Of a DNA stretch of 64,000 bases, positions 8,353 to 16,394 are shown piece by piece. The number at the start of each line of letters is the position of its first letter. Within the stretch, counting starts at the first letter, position 1. The translations under genes and the position numbers were made by a program. Source of the DNA: Mycobacterium branderi (lineage in GTDB: Bacteria > Actinomycetota > Actinomycetes > Mycobacteriales > Mycobacteriaceae); assembly GCF_010728725.1 (NCBI RefSeq), contig NZ_AP022606.1, positions 3,596,001 through 3,660,000 on the forward strand, read 5' to 3'. Under the pieces are notes generated by a model. It searched no databases and was not told where the DNA came from. It saw only the letters and a list, made by a program, of their open reading frames with translations.

Positions 8353-9291
8353 ATGACTGACCTTCAGGGCAGAGTGGCGGTCGTAACCGGCGGAGCCGGT
8401 GGCATCGGCCGGGCGATGGGCAGGCGGTTCGGCCGCGAGGGCATGAAGGTGGTGCTGGCCGATGTCCTCGCCGAACCACTCGACGAGGCAACCCGGGAAT
8501 TGGTGGACGAGGGCGTCGAGGCGACCGGGGTGGTTGCCGACGTCACCGACTACTCCTCGGTCGAGTCGCTCGCCAAACAGACCCTCGATCGCTTTGGCGC
8601 GGTGCACGTGGTGTGCAACAACGCCGGCACCGGCGCGGTCTCCGAGGGTTATATGTGGGAACACGACCTGGCCGACTGGCGGTGGGGAATCGACGTCAAT
8701 GTGCTGGGCGTCATTCACGGCATCAAGGCTTTCGTGCCCATCCTGCTCGAGCAGGGCGAGGGACATGTTGTCAACACCTGCTCGGGCAACGGCGGATTCG
8801 CGCCAATTGCCAAGGGCGCCATGGGCGGACCCGCGACCGCGGTCTACCCGATGACGAAGGCCGCGGTGCTGTGCCTGACGGAAAGCCTCTACAGCCACCT
8901 GCAGATGACGGGAACTGAGGTCAAAGCGCATGTCCTTTTTCCCGGCGGCTTTCTGAACACCGGCATCTGGGAGTCGTGGCGGCACCGGCCCGAGCGTTAC
9001 GCGGCGACCCAGGAACGCCGCACCCCCGAGCACACGCTGAAAGACGTCGTGGCCCGTTTCGAGAACGCCGGCGCGCGTGTCGAGTTCACTCCGCTAGAGA
9101 CGGTCGCGGACCAGGTGGTGGAGGGAATCCGGGCGGACCGCTTTTGGATGATGGGCCCACCCACCCCCACCGAGGACGTCGTGAGCCGCAAGGCGGCATC
9201 GATCCTTAATCGCAGTAACCCCGACTACCTGGTCGACGTTCTCGGCCAGAGCGCCGAGAAGCAGCCGCAAACCAAAGGAGTAGCAACATGA
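8353..9291 (+). CDS. Short-chain dehydrogenase/reductase
   Basis: 312 residues from the ATG at 8353. Cofactor motif TGGAGGIG near residue 13, NNAG in the middle and catalytic YPMTK with upstream Ser segment identify a classical SDR, probably NAD(P)-dependent oxidation/reduction of a hydroxyl/keto group. The C-terminal extension beyond about 260 is longer than the usual 250-residue SDR. Stop overlaps the next start (ATGA), so it is the first gene of a four-gene operon opposite the IclR regulator. Confidence 0.9.
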   Translation: MTDLQGRVAVVTGGAGGIGRAMGRRFGREGMKVVLADVLAEPLDEATRELVDEGVEATGVVADVTDYSSVESLAKQTLDRFGAVHVVCNNAGTGAVSEGYMWEHDLADWRWGIDVNVLGVIHGIKAFVPILLEQGEGHVVNTCSGNGGFAPIAKGAMGGPATAVYPMTKAAVLCLTESLYSHLQMTGTEVKAHVLFPGGFLNTGIWESWRHRPERYAATQERRTPEHTLKDVVARFENAGARVEFTPLETVADQVVEGIRADRFWMMGPPTPTEDVVSRKAASILNRSNPDYLVDVLGQSAEKQPQTKGVAT

Positions 9292-10067
9292 TTCGCTACG
9301 GTCCCCGCCCGCCCGAAGCGCAGGTCGACCACGAGATCGACGCCACCAAGGCGCCCATCGCCACCGAAGCGGTGACTGTCACGTACCTCACCGACCCGGA
9401 GATCGTCGCTGCCGTCTTACCTAAGCCACTGGAGCCGGCGGCCGAGCCGTTGGTGCGTGTTCAGCTGCAGCGGGTCCGCATCGAGGGCAGGCCACCGTTC
9501 GGATCGGCGGTGTTTTCGGTGACCGCCCGGCACGGCGACCTGCAGGGCGACTACCCCCTCTTCATGCCCCAGTCCACCGAACAGTCGGTCACGGGCGGAC
9601 GCGAAACATTCGGCGAGCCAAAGAAATTAGCTCACATTGAGGTTGAACGCGACAAAGACCTCGTTAGCGCCACCGTGGACCGCCTCGGCTACCAGCTCAT
9701 CAGACTCGACGGACAGGTCACCGGCCCGGCGGCCCTGCCGCCCGACCAGGTGAACACCGAGTTCTACTTCAAGTTCCTGCGTGCCCCCGACGGCAGCGGC
9801 ATCACCGACCCCCACCTGGTCTACGGCGAGTACCACCGCCACTACGAGCTGCTGGAAAACATCGACGGCACACTCGAACTGGGGGAGTCGCCGCTGGATC
9901 CGGTGGCCGACATCGTAATTCGCCACATCACGTCGATCACCTGGTGTCGCCGACGCACGGTACAGGTGGGACGCATCGCGGAGCGGGTGCCGGCCGAATG
10001 GCTGCTGCCCTATGTGCACCAGCGCTACGACGACGTGGCACTGCTCGCGGCGCCGGCGAGGGTATAG
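9288..10067 (+). CDS. Acetoacetate decarboxylase-family protein
   Basis: 259 residues, preceded by AAAGGAG and starting inside the SDR stop. The arrangement of VTVTYLTDPEIVAAVLPKPLEP, the GDYPLFMPQSTEQSVTGGRETFGEPKKLAHIEV segment with a Gly-Arg-Glu-x-Phe-Gly-x-Pro-Lys core, and the overall beta-rich character match acetoacetate decarboxylase (ADC) proteins. The Lys in GEPKKLA is in the region of the ADC Schiff-base lysine. Most ADC-like enzymes act on substrates other than acetoacetate; here the setting suggests a step in degradation of a ring or branched compound. Confidence 0.82.
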   Translation: MIRYGPRPPEAQVDHEIDATKAPIATEAVTVTYLTDPEIVAAVLPKPLEPAAEPLVRVQLQRVRIEGRPPFGSAVFSVTARHGDLQGDYPLFMPQSTEQSVTGGRETFGEPKKLAHIEVERDKDLVSATVDRLGYQLIRLDGQVTGPAALPPDQVNTEFYFKFLRAPDGSGITDPHLVYGEYHRHYELLENIDGTLELGESPLDPVADIVIRHITSITWCRRRTVQVGRIAERVPAEWLLPYVHQRYDDVALLAAPARV

Positions 10068-10069
10068 CC

Positions 10070-11284
10070 ATGGAGCGGTACCCAGTCATCTCCGCCGACT
10101 GCCACGCCGGCGCGGACCTGCTCGACTACCGCGAGTACCTCGATCCGCAGTATCGAGACGAATTCGACGGCTGGGCAAAGACATACGTCAACCCGTTCGG
10201 CGACCTCACCGAGCCCGACGCCGAGCGCAACTGGAACAGCGATCGACGCAACGCCGACCTGGATCGGGAAGGTGTTGCGGGCGAGGTCATTTACCCCAAC
10301 ACCGTGCCGCCGTTCTTCCCTCAGGCCAGCCTGGCCGCACCCCCGCCGGAGACCGCCCGAGAGCTCGAGCTGCGCTGGGCCGGGCTACGGGCACACAATC
10401 GGTGGCTGGCCGACTTCTGTTCTTTGTCTCCCGAGCGTCGTGCCGGGGTGGGCCAGATCCTGCTCGGAGATCTCGACGAGGCGGTCGCCGAGATAGCACA
10501 GATCGCCAAGTTGGGGCTGCGCGGCGGGGTGCTGCTGCCCGGTGTCGTGCCCGGCACCGGCATCCCGCCGCTGTACGCCGAGCACTGGGAGCCGCTGTGG
10601 GCCGCGTGCGAAGACGCTTGTGTGGTGGTCAACCATCACGGCGGTAGCGCCGGGCCGAGCCCGACCGACGGGTGGGGCAGCTCGTTCGCGGTGTGGGTGT
10701 ACGAGACGCACTGGTGGGCACATCGTGCGCTGTGGCACTTGATCTTCAGTGGCGCACTGGATCGTCATCCAGACCTCACTGTGGTCCTCACCGAGCAGGG
10801 CGCCGGTTGGATACCGGCGACCCTCGACTCACTGGACGTGGCGGCGGGCCGGTACGCGCGAGCCAGCTCGGCGATCGCTCGCTTCGCCGGGCCCACGGCC
10901 GGCTCGCTGTCCCTTAAGCCCAGCCAGTATTGGGCTCGCCAGTGTTACGTCGGTGCCAGCTTCATGCGACCCGTCGAATGTGCCGAGCGCCGCCGAATCG
11001 GCGTCGAGAAGATCCTGTGGGGAAGCGACTACCCACACTTCGAGGGCACCGCTCCCTATACGCGGGAGGCGTTGCGGCACACCTTCAGTGATGTTCCGGC
11101 CGACGAGGTGGCGGCCATGGTCGGCGGGAATGCGGCGGCCGTGTACGGCTTCGACCTCGAGGCCCTCGCGCCGTTAGTCGACCGCATCGGGCCGACCGTG
11201 GCCGAGGTCGCCGAGCCGTTGGCGGCCGTGCCCGCCGACGCGCGCAGCACCGTCTTCGAACCCGACCCCATCCGTGCCTGGTAG
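10070..11284 (+). CDS. Amidohydrolase-2 family metal-dependent hydrolase (first copy)
   Basis: 404 residues from the ATG at 10070, two bases after the previous stop. The VISADCHAGAD N-terminus carries the D-x-H metal motif of the ACMSD/amidohydrolase-2 TIM barrels. A central VVVNHHGGSAG segment supplies further His ligands and the terminal GSDYPHFEGTAPY segment the conserved metal/acid Asp. Such enzymes hydrolyse or decarboxylate ring-cleavage products. It is a paralogue of the next gene with the same motif order, suggesting two subunits or two sequential steps. Confidence 0.88.
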   Translation: MERYPVISADCHAGADLLDYREYLDPQYRDEFDGWAKTYVNPFGDLTEPDAERNWNSDRRNADLDREGVAGEVIYPNTVPPFFPQASLAAPPPETARELELRWAGLRAHNRWLADFCSLSPERRAGVGQILLGDLDEAVAEIAQIAKLGLRGGVLLPGVVPGTGIPPLYAEHWEPLWAACEDACVVVNHHGGSAGPSPTDGWGSSFAVWVYETHWWAHRALWHLIFSGALDRHPDLTVVLTEQGAGWIPATLDSLDVAAGRYARASSAIARFAGPTAGSLSLKPSQYWARQCYVGASFMRPVECAERRRIGVEKILWGSDYPHFEGTAPYTREALRHTFSDVPADEVAAMVGGNAAAVYGFDLEALAPLVDRIGPTVAEVAEPLAAVPADARSTVFEPDPIRAW

Positions 11285-11297
11285 CGAAAGGACCAAA

Positions 11298-12560
11298 GTG
11301 GAGCCCTACACCATCATCTCCGCGGACTGTCACGCCGAGCTCCCGACCGAGCGGTACCGCGAATACGTCGACCCCGAATACCGGGAGGACTTCGAGGCAT
11401 ACCTGGCCGAGAAGGAGGCCGCGGCGCGGGCCGGCGGGTTCATCGACGAGGAGTTCGCCGAGCAGTGGTTCTCCGAGCATGGCGAGGGTATCGCCGGCGG
11501 ATGGGATGTCGCCCTGCGCGACAAGGAACTTGACGGCGACGGCGTGGTCGGCGAAGTCATCTTTCCCGACGCCGACGCGGTGACCGGGGTCGCCGGGGCG
11601 CCGTTCGGTGCGGGGTTGGGCCAGTCGGGCGACCTCGACCCGGGCCGCGCGATGGCCGGTGCGCGCGCCCACAACCGCTGGTTGGCCGAGTTGTGCAGCC
11701 ACAGCCCCGAGCGGCGGGCCGGGGTTGCGGTTGTGCCGATATTGGCGGACGTCGACGCGGCCGTCGCCGAGATCACGCGAGCCGCAGAGTCCGGGCTGCG
11801 CGGCGGCATTCTGATCCCCGCGCGCTGGGTCGGCTACCCGCCGTACCACGACCGTCGCTACGACAAGGTCTGGGCTGCTTGCCAAGACCTGCAGATGCCG
11901 GTCCACACCCACTCCGGTCCGGCGCCGCAAGAGGAGTACGGAGGGCACCTGGGCATCTACGTGACCGAGGTGCGCTGGTGGGGGGCCCGGCCGCTGTGGT
12001 TCGCGTTGTGGTCGGGGGTGTTCGAGCGCTTCCCCCGGCTGAGGTGGGGAGTCACAGAGTGTGGTGCGTTCTGGGCCAACGATCTGCTGTGGCTGATGGA
12101 CACGCGGTATTTGCGTGAGCACTCGGCCAAGAAGATGAGCCATCAGATGGAGGGCGATCTGACGATGCCGCCCTCGGCCTACTTCGACCGCAACTGCTTT
12201 ATCGGGGCCACCACCACCGAGCGCAGGGAGCTGGCGCGGCGCTACGAGATCGGCGTGGCGAACATGCTGTGGGGCAACGACTTTCCACACCCGGAGGGAA
12301 CCTGGCCGCACACCCGCGGCTGGCTGCGTCGCTCCTTCTGGGACGTGCCCGTCGAGGAGACCCGCCAGATGCTGGGTTTGGCGGCGGCCGAGGTTTACAA
12401 CTTCGATCTGGACGCGTTGGCTCCGTTGGCCGAGCGCATCGGCCCGACGCCCGAGGACCTCGGCCAGGACGATGCGGTGAGTATTCCCAAGTGGGAGACG
12501 GCCCGCGAGGTAGGACGTCACTGGTTGACGGGTGCTGAGCCTTTGCCCGACCTTGTGTAA
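11298..12560 (+). CDS. Amidohydrolase-2 family metal-dependent hydrolase (second copy)
   Basis: 420 residues from a GTG at 11298, chosen because GAAAGGA sits 7 bases upstream; an ATG at 11274 would overlap the previous gene. IISADCHAELPTERYREYVDPEYRE parallels the N-terminus of the first copy, and the NDFPHPEGTWPH segment is equivalent to GSDYPHFEGT. VHTHSGPAP supplies central His ligands. Last gene of the SDR-ADC-amidohydrolase operon; the following gene is convergent. Confidence 0.88.
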   Translation: MEPYTIISADCHAELPTERYREYVDPEYREDFEAYLAEKEAAARAGGFIDEEFAEQWFSEHGEGIAGGWDVALRDKELDGDGVVGEVIFPDADAVTGVAGAPFGAGLGQSGDLDPGRAMAGARAHNRWLAELCSHSPERRAGVAVVPILADVDAAVAEITRAAESGLRGGILIPARWVGYPPYHDRRYDKVWAACQDLQMPVHTHSGPAPQEEYGGHLGIYVTEVRWWGARPLWFALWSGVFERFPRLRWGVTECGAFWANDLLWLMDTRYLREHSAKKMSHQMEGDLTMPPSAYFDRNCFIGATTTERRELARRYEIGVANMLWGNDFPHPEGTWPHTRGWLRRSFWDVPVEETRQMLGLAAAEVYNFDLDALAPLAERIGPTPEDLGQDDAVSIPKWETAREVGRHWLTGAEPLPDLV

Positions 12561-12586
12561 TCCGTTGGCGGACGGACAGTCTGGCG

Positions 12587-13075
12587 TTAATCTCGTTGTC
12601 GGGCGAGGATTTCGCGCAGGGTCGGTAGTGTTCGTTGGTCTTTCGGTCGGTTCGCCGCTTGCTTGGACCGGATGACGTCGCTGAGCGACGCGATGCGCAC
12701 CTCTACCCCGTAGAGGTGGACCCGGGCTGCGTCGCGACGTAGGTCGGCGTAGCCATCCGTTCCGGATGGCTTGAATGTCACGTCAAGATCGCCGGCGTCC
12801 GTGGTGAGATTCCAGATTTGTGCCGCCGCCAGTGCCTCACCGTCGCAGCGGAAGGGAAGTCCTCCGGGTTCAGAGTCGGTGCGGACTCGTGCATTGAGTT
12901 CGCGCAGCGCATCGGCCAGTTTGTCGAGGTTTCGCCGGTCCATTTGCGGGGTGATGTCGGCGTCTTCGGTCGGAAATGGTGAGCCGTGGTAAACGGCGGC
13001 GAGGCCGCCAATCAGTATGTAGGCCACCTTGTTTCGGTGCAGTACCTCGAGGATGCGGGGCAGATCGAGTTCCAC
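12587..13075 (-). CDS. Nucleotidyltransferase-fold toxin (AbiEii/MenT-like)
   Basis: 162 residues if translation begins at the GTG at 13075, one base past the antitoxin stop; an ATG at 13108 would add 11 residues and overlap the antitoxin. Residues 22-41 read IGGLAAVYHGSPFPTEDADI, the GG...DxD signature of the DNA polymerase beta-like nucleotidyltransferases, and a third acidic position is in GDLDVTFKP. Fused or paired forms such as AbiEii and MenT add nucleotides to tRNA and arrest growth. The size is well below MenT (about 290 residues), so this is a minimal version. Toxicity is inferred from operon context. Confidence 0.72.
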   Translation of the reverse strand: MELDLPRILEVLHRNKVAYILIGGLAAVYHGSPFPTEDADITPQMDRRNLDKLADALRELNARVRTDSEPGGLPFRCDGEALAAAQIWNLTTDAGDLDVTFKPSGTDGYADLRRDAARVHLYGVEVRIASLSDVIRSKQAANRPKDQRTLPTLREILARQRD

Positions 13076-13076
13076 A

Positions 13077-13397
13077 TCAACCCCGTCCGCCCTGACGCAG
13101 CTCGGCAAGCTGCCGTGTTATCCGAGCGTGGCGGTCCATACGCTCTTGGCCGCTAAGCGACGCAAGACGCGCGGCCTGCGCCAGGTCGCTCTCGCCGTGC
13201 GGCACAAGCATGACCTCGAGGTCGAGGCCACACAGTCGGACCAGCCGACGGACGTCGTCGAGACTGATTGCGGTGCGCCCGGACTCCCACCGGGCGATCG
13301 CCGACTGGGTCGTGCCGGCGCGGCTTGCGAGCTCGGCCTGCGTGAGGCCCGCTCGTCGGCGCGCCTCGCGAACTAGATCGCCACCGTAGGAACCCAC
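13077..13397 (-). CDS. XRE-family HTH antitoxin
   Basis: 106 residues. A Cro/C1 helix-turn-helix (about 6-60: LVREARRRAGLTQAELASRAGTTQSAIARWESGR) is followed by a segment rich in Leu/Ala/Arg (LAQAARLASLSGQERMDRHA) that may contact the toxin. It lies directly upstream of the nucleotidyltransferase gene and 8 bases from a 20-base operator-like palindrome, the layout of an autoregulated toxin-antitoxin operon. Confidence 0.82.
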   Translation of the reverse strand: MGSYGGDLVREARRRAGLTQAELASRAGTTQSAIARWESGRTAISLDDVRRLVRLCGLDLEVMLVPHGESDLAQAARLASLSGQERMDRHARITRQLAELRQGGRG

Positions 13398-13404
13398 GAA
13401 CCTA

Positions 13405-13424
13405 ATATAGCAGTTCTGCTATAT
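13405..13424 (-). promoter_or_regulatory. Operator palindrome of the XRE-nucleotidyltransferase operon
   Basis: ATATAGCAG-TT-CTGCTATAT has two perfect 9-bp arms and begins 8 bases upstream of the antitoxin start. Its AT-rich sequence stands out in this GC-rich genome and may also include the -10 region. Binding by the XRE antitoxin is the natural inference. Confidence 0.65.
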
Positions 13425-13443
13425 CGATAGCCAGTCGCAACGA

Positions 13444-14922
13444 TCACGCTCGCGCGACGAGCCGCGGCACGATCGGCTCACCCGGTGTCAGCCGTGTCGA
13501 CGCGAACTGCCCCTTGATGCCCTCGACCCAACGCCGACACCGTTCGGTGAGCTTGTAGTCCTTGGTCTGCAGGTGCCCGCGGGTGACGAGCACGCCGAGT
13601 TCGGCGCCCTTGCAACGCACGTCGCCCGGCGCCGCGATCCGCATGTAGAAGGCTTCGGCCTCGGTCAGCGTGGCCCAGTCGTTGGCGGAACGTGCAAAGG
13701 AGACGCGCCCGTCGTCGTCAAGGCGCCACACACCCGTGCGCGGGGCCGCGGTGATGAGCTCGACGTGTGGCGAGGTCTCCCAAATCATCAGCTGTCCCCA
13801 CACATCGTCGCCGCCGTAGCCGCGCTCCCAACGCGCGTTGATCTCGTCGATATCGAGCTCGTAATCCACATCCATGTACTCGAGCAGGTGAAAGAGAAAC
13901 AGCGGCATGTCGGCGTAGGCCTCGGTGGTCAAGTTCGTCATCGGGCTGACACCGCTCAGCCGCGGGTTCACCTCGCCGAGATACAGCTCGCCAGAATCCC
14001 GGTCGTGCAAAAGGTCCACCTCGAAGTAGCCGCGATACCCCTCGCGGCGCATGCGGTCGCCCAGCTTTCGCACCATTTCTCGCGCGGTGTGCGTCTGTTC
14101 AGGCGTCAGCGCCCCGCGCCACACGTCGTTGCCGCACCAGCCGCCCTTGTACGGGGTCAGCTCCGGGTAACCGACCAGACTCGTCATCGCGGGACCGACC
14201 ACGGTGCCGTGCCGGGTCACGGCGCCCTCCAGGCACACCTCAACATTGCGGATGCGCTTCATCACCTTGAGTTCCTGCCCGACCACGTCACCGGCGTGAC
14301 GGTCCCAGTCGCGCTGACCGCGCACGAAGAACGTCGTGGTGCCGGCGTCGCCGTAAGCACACTGGACGACGAGGTCATCGCCCAGACCCGCACCGTGGGC
14401 AAGCGCCAACAGCTCGTCGTAGGAGCCGGCCCGCCCGATCACGTGAGGCACGCTGGCTACCCCGGCCTTCTCGGCCAGCCTCGTCATGACGATCTTGGAG
14501 CCCAGCCGATGACGCAGCTCCGCCGACGGTTGCATGACCTCGAGTCCCACCTCGCGGGCCAGGGCGTGGGTTGCTTCGTCGAGCATCACAAAGCAGGCCT
14601 TGCCGCCGGGCCCCCGATGCGCGATGAAATCGAGCGTCTCGGGATCCCGCAGCAGGTAATTGCACACATCCTCCATGGAGTCGAAATCCATGCGGTTGCG
14701 CCGTCGCGGCACGAACACCCGCGGATGTTCGCCCTCGAAAGAGTCAAAGTACGTGAGGTAGAAGAAGTTTCGTATCCAACGGTCGATGCCGAGCAGGTTG
14801 AACGGCGTCGGCGAGATGAAATACAGCGGCACGGTGTTGGTGTGAAAGAACGCACGGACGTCCGAGATGCCGTTGAGCGTGCGGCGCGGCTCGGACTCAG
14901 GCCCGCTGGTGCGCATGTCCAT
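13444..14922 (-). CDS. ATP-grasp ligase, unknown substrate
   Basis: 492 residues from the ATG at 14922; a GTG at 14937 and an ATG at 14916 are alternatives. The middle (about 120-340) has ATP-grasp features: KIVMTRLAEKAGVASVP, DDLVVQCAYGDAGTTTFFV, and a metal-binding GELYLGEVNPRLSGVSPM segment equivalent to the E-x-N-P-R of carboxylate-amine ligases. The N-terminal 110 residues and C-terminal 130 are not recognised. ATP-grasp enzymes activate a carboxylate as acyl phosphate and join it to an amine or thiol. It follows a cyanophycinase-like hydrolase by about 30 bases, implying synthesis and turnover of the same amide or peptide. Named product unknown. Confidence 0.8.
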   Translation of the reverse strand: MDMRTSGPESEPRRTLNGISDVRAFFHTNTVPLYFISPTPFNLLGIDRWIRNFFYLTYFDSFEGEHPRVFVPRRRNRMDFDSMEDVCNYLLRDPETLDFIAHRGPGGKACFVMLDEATHALAREVGLEVMQPSAELRHRLGSKIVMTRLAEKAGVASVPHVIGRAGSYDELLALAHGAGLGDDLVVQCAYGDAGTTTFFVRGQRDWDRHAGDVVGQELKVMKRIRNVEVCLEGAVTRHGTVVGPAMTSLVGYPELTPYKGGWCGNDVWRGALTPEQTHTAREMVRKLGDRMRREGYRGYFEVDLLHDRDSGELYLGEVNPRLSGVSPMTNLTTEAYADMPLFLFHLLEYMDVDYELDIDEINARWERGYGGDDVWGQLMIWETSPHVELITAAPRTGVWRLDDDGRVSFARSANDWATLTEAEAFYMRIAAPGDVRCKGAELGVLVTRGHLQTKDYKLTERCRRWVEGIKGQFASTRLTPGEPIVPRLVARA

Positions 14923-14952
14923 GCCACAAGTGTGCACGGCCGACCCGGCCGG

Positions 14953-15642
14953 TTACGCGTCTTCGGCGTACAACAGCGAGTGCGTAACGCCAGTGCCGTC
15001 GAAACGGAATTCGTGCGCGGGCCGCCGTAGCGGCTCGATGGTGATATCCGGGTGCACGACCACCCCGCCGCCGGAAGGCAGTCCGAGTCCGGTGGCCCCG
15101 CCCTCCAGCGACTGGATGGTGCTTGCCAGCCGCGCCCACTCGGAACGCTCGTCGTGGGTGTCGATGACCAGCGGCGCAAGCTTGAACACGTCGAGCAATT
15201 CGGATTCCTCGACGATTCCATACCGCCCGAGTTGGACCGCCCCGGCCGAAATCCCCACCAGCACCGCCCCTTGGGTGTACCGGTCGAGGATCACGTCCTT
15301 CATGCCGGTTTTCTCGAACGTGTTCCAGCCCATGCGCACATCGCCGCCCGCGAGCACGATCAGCTCGGCGCGCTCCAGGAAGGCGCGGTCATCGGGGCCG
15401 AACGACGAAGCGATCATGCGACGGTCGGTGATTCCAATCGGTTCGATCGCCGCCTCGAAAATCTCGTAGAACTCCGGACGATCGCCGTTGGAGGCGCCGA
15501 TGTAGGCCGCGCTAAACGGTGTGTCCCAAGCAAATCCGTCGAGCGCTGCCTCGAGGAGCAGCCGGTCCTGCCGCTTCCAGAACAGCAGCTGGCTGTCCGC
15601 CAGCAGATAGAGCGGTTGCAGCTGTGGCGCCGACTCAGACAC
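14953..15642 (-). CDS. Peptidase S51 / cyanophycinase-like hydrolase
   Basis: 229 residues from a GTG at 15642, which avoids overlap with the upstream gene. The nucleophile elbow VGISAGA places Ser132; LAGGDVRMGW (98-106) corresponds to the GGDQ loop of cyanophycinase, and IDTHDERSEWARL (160-172) to the DxHF...R segment that supplies the catalytic His (His163). The family includes PepE dipeptidase and cyanophycinase, which cut Asp-containing dipeptides or beta-Asp-Arg polymer. The Gln of GGDQ is Val here, so specificity probably differs. It forms a two-gene unit with the ATP-grasp ligase. Confidence 0.82.
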   Translation of the reverse strand: MSESAPQLQPLYLLADSQLLFWKRQDRLLLEAALDGFAWDTPFSAAYIGASNGDRPEFYEIFEAAIEPIGITDRRMIASSFGPDDRAFLERAELIVLAGGDVRMGWNTFEKTGMKDVILDRYTQGAVLVGISAGAVQLGRYGIVEESELLDVFKLAPLVIDTHDERSEWARLASTIQSLEGGATGLGLPSGGGVVVHPDITIEPLRRPAHEFRFDGTGVTHSLLYAEDA

Positions 15643-15656
15643 CGCGCCGCGGAGGC

Positions 15657-15914
15657 CTAACCTCCTCCGTAGGTGGGTCCCTTTACGCCATCGCGGTACG
15701 TAACGCATTGGCCTGCGGTGCAACACGTTTCGATAAGGACCGGAGCGGCGCCCCAATGGGGTTGCACTTCCTGCGACGTGTAGTCGCCGCCCGTGTTACG
15801 ACAGTTGTCCTCGACATCCGTGACTGCGCTGGCAAGTGGCGCACCCGAGATCATCACCGCGACCGGGATTGCGAACACAGCCGCGCGCATCGCGGTGGAT
15901 ACAAGACGCTTCAT
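15657..15914 (-). CDS. Small secreted Cys-containing protein
   Basis: 85 residues. A clear signal peptide (MKRLVSTAMRAAVFAIPVAV...ASA, about 1-29) leaves a mature chain of about 55 residues with four cysteines (DNCRNTG, ETCCTAGQC), two of them adjacent. No recognised family. It lies 14 bases ahead of the S51 hydrolase on the same strand and could share its transcript. Confidence 0.68.
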   Translation of the reverse strand: MKRLVSTAMRAAVFAIPVAVMISGAPLASAVTDVEDNCRNTGGDYTSQEVQPHWGAAPVLIETCCTAGQCVTYRDGVKGPTYGGG

Positions 15915-16005
15915 GATCCTCCATAACTCGGCGTAGGTGCCGAGGCCATTCCTTGTGTAATTGACGGCGAGTTTACCGGCCCCGGATGGCGCTGGGACGT
16001 CGTAC

Positions 16006-16392
16006 TTACAACTCGCCCAGGTCGTCGGGCACGTCGACGGCGTACTCCCGCAGCACCTCCAGCGGCACCGCCTCCAAGGTGCGTTCGTGGGTGGAGGCCA
16101 GCACCACAGGCGCGGCGTAGCCGTCGTGGTGGGCGCGAAGCCAGTTCAGCGCGGTCACACACCAGCGATCGCCGGGCGTGAGGCCGGGGAAGCGATACTC
16201 GGGTCGCGGCGTCACCAGGTCGTTGCCGATCGAGCGCTGGTGCTCCAGAAACTCGGCGGTCACCACCGCGCAGATGGTGTGCAGGCCGATGTCCTCGGGA
16301 CCGGTCGCGCAGCAGCCGTCGCGGTAGAACCCGGTGAGCGGCTCGGTGCCGCACTCTTCCAGCGGCCCGCCCAGCACATTGCGCTCGAGCAT
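16006..16392 (-). CDS. DUF2237 family protein
   Basis: 128 residues from the ATG at 16392, two bases after the aldo-keto reductase stop. NVLGGPLEECGTEPLTGFYRDGCCATGPEDIGLHT and FPGLTPGDRWCVTALNWLRA are the conserved blocks of DUF2237, with invariant Cys and His residues that suggest metal binding. Function unknown. Translation coupled to the reductase. Confidence 0.82.
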   Translation of the reverse strand: MLERNVLGGPLEECGTEPLTGFYRDGCCATGPEDIGLHTICAVVTAEFLEHQRSIGNDLVTPRPEYRFPGLTPGDRWCVTALNWLRAHHDGYAAPVVLASTHERTLEAVPLEVLREYAVDVPDDLGEL

Positions 16393-16394
16393 CG

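Noticed and set aside
11085..12521. 478-codon minus-strand frame
   Set aside because: Antisense to the second amidohydrolase, which has metal motifs and a ribosome-binding site.
13573..15030. 485-codon plus-strand frame
   Set aside because: Antisense to the ATP-grasp ligase; no recognisable domain.
13444..15642. Canonical cyanophycin synthesis/degradation pair
   Set aside because: The ligase lacks the Mur-ligase domain of CphA and the hydrolase lacks the GGDQ glutamine, so cyanophycin itself is unlikely.
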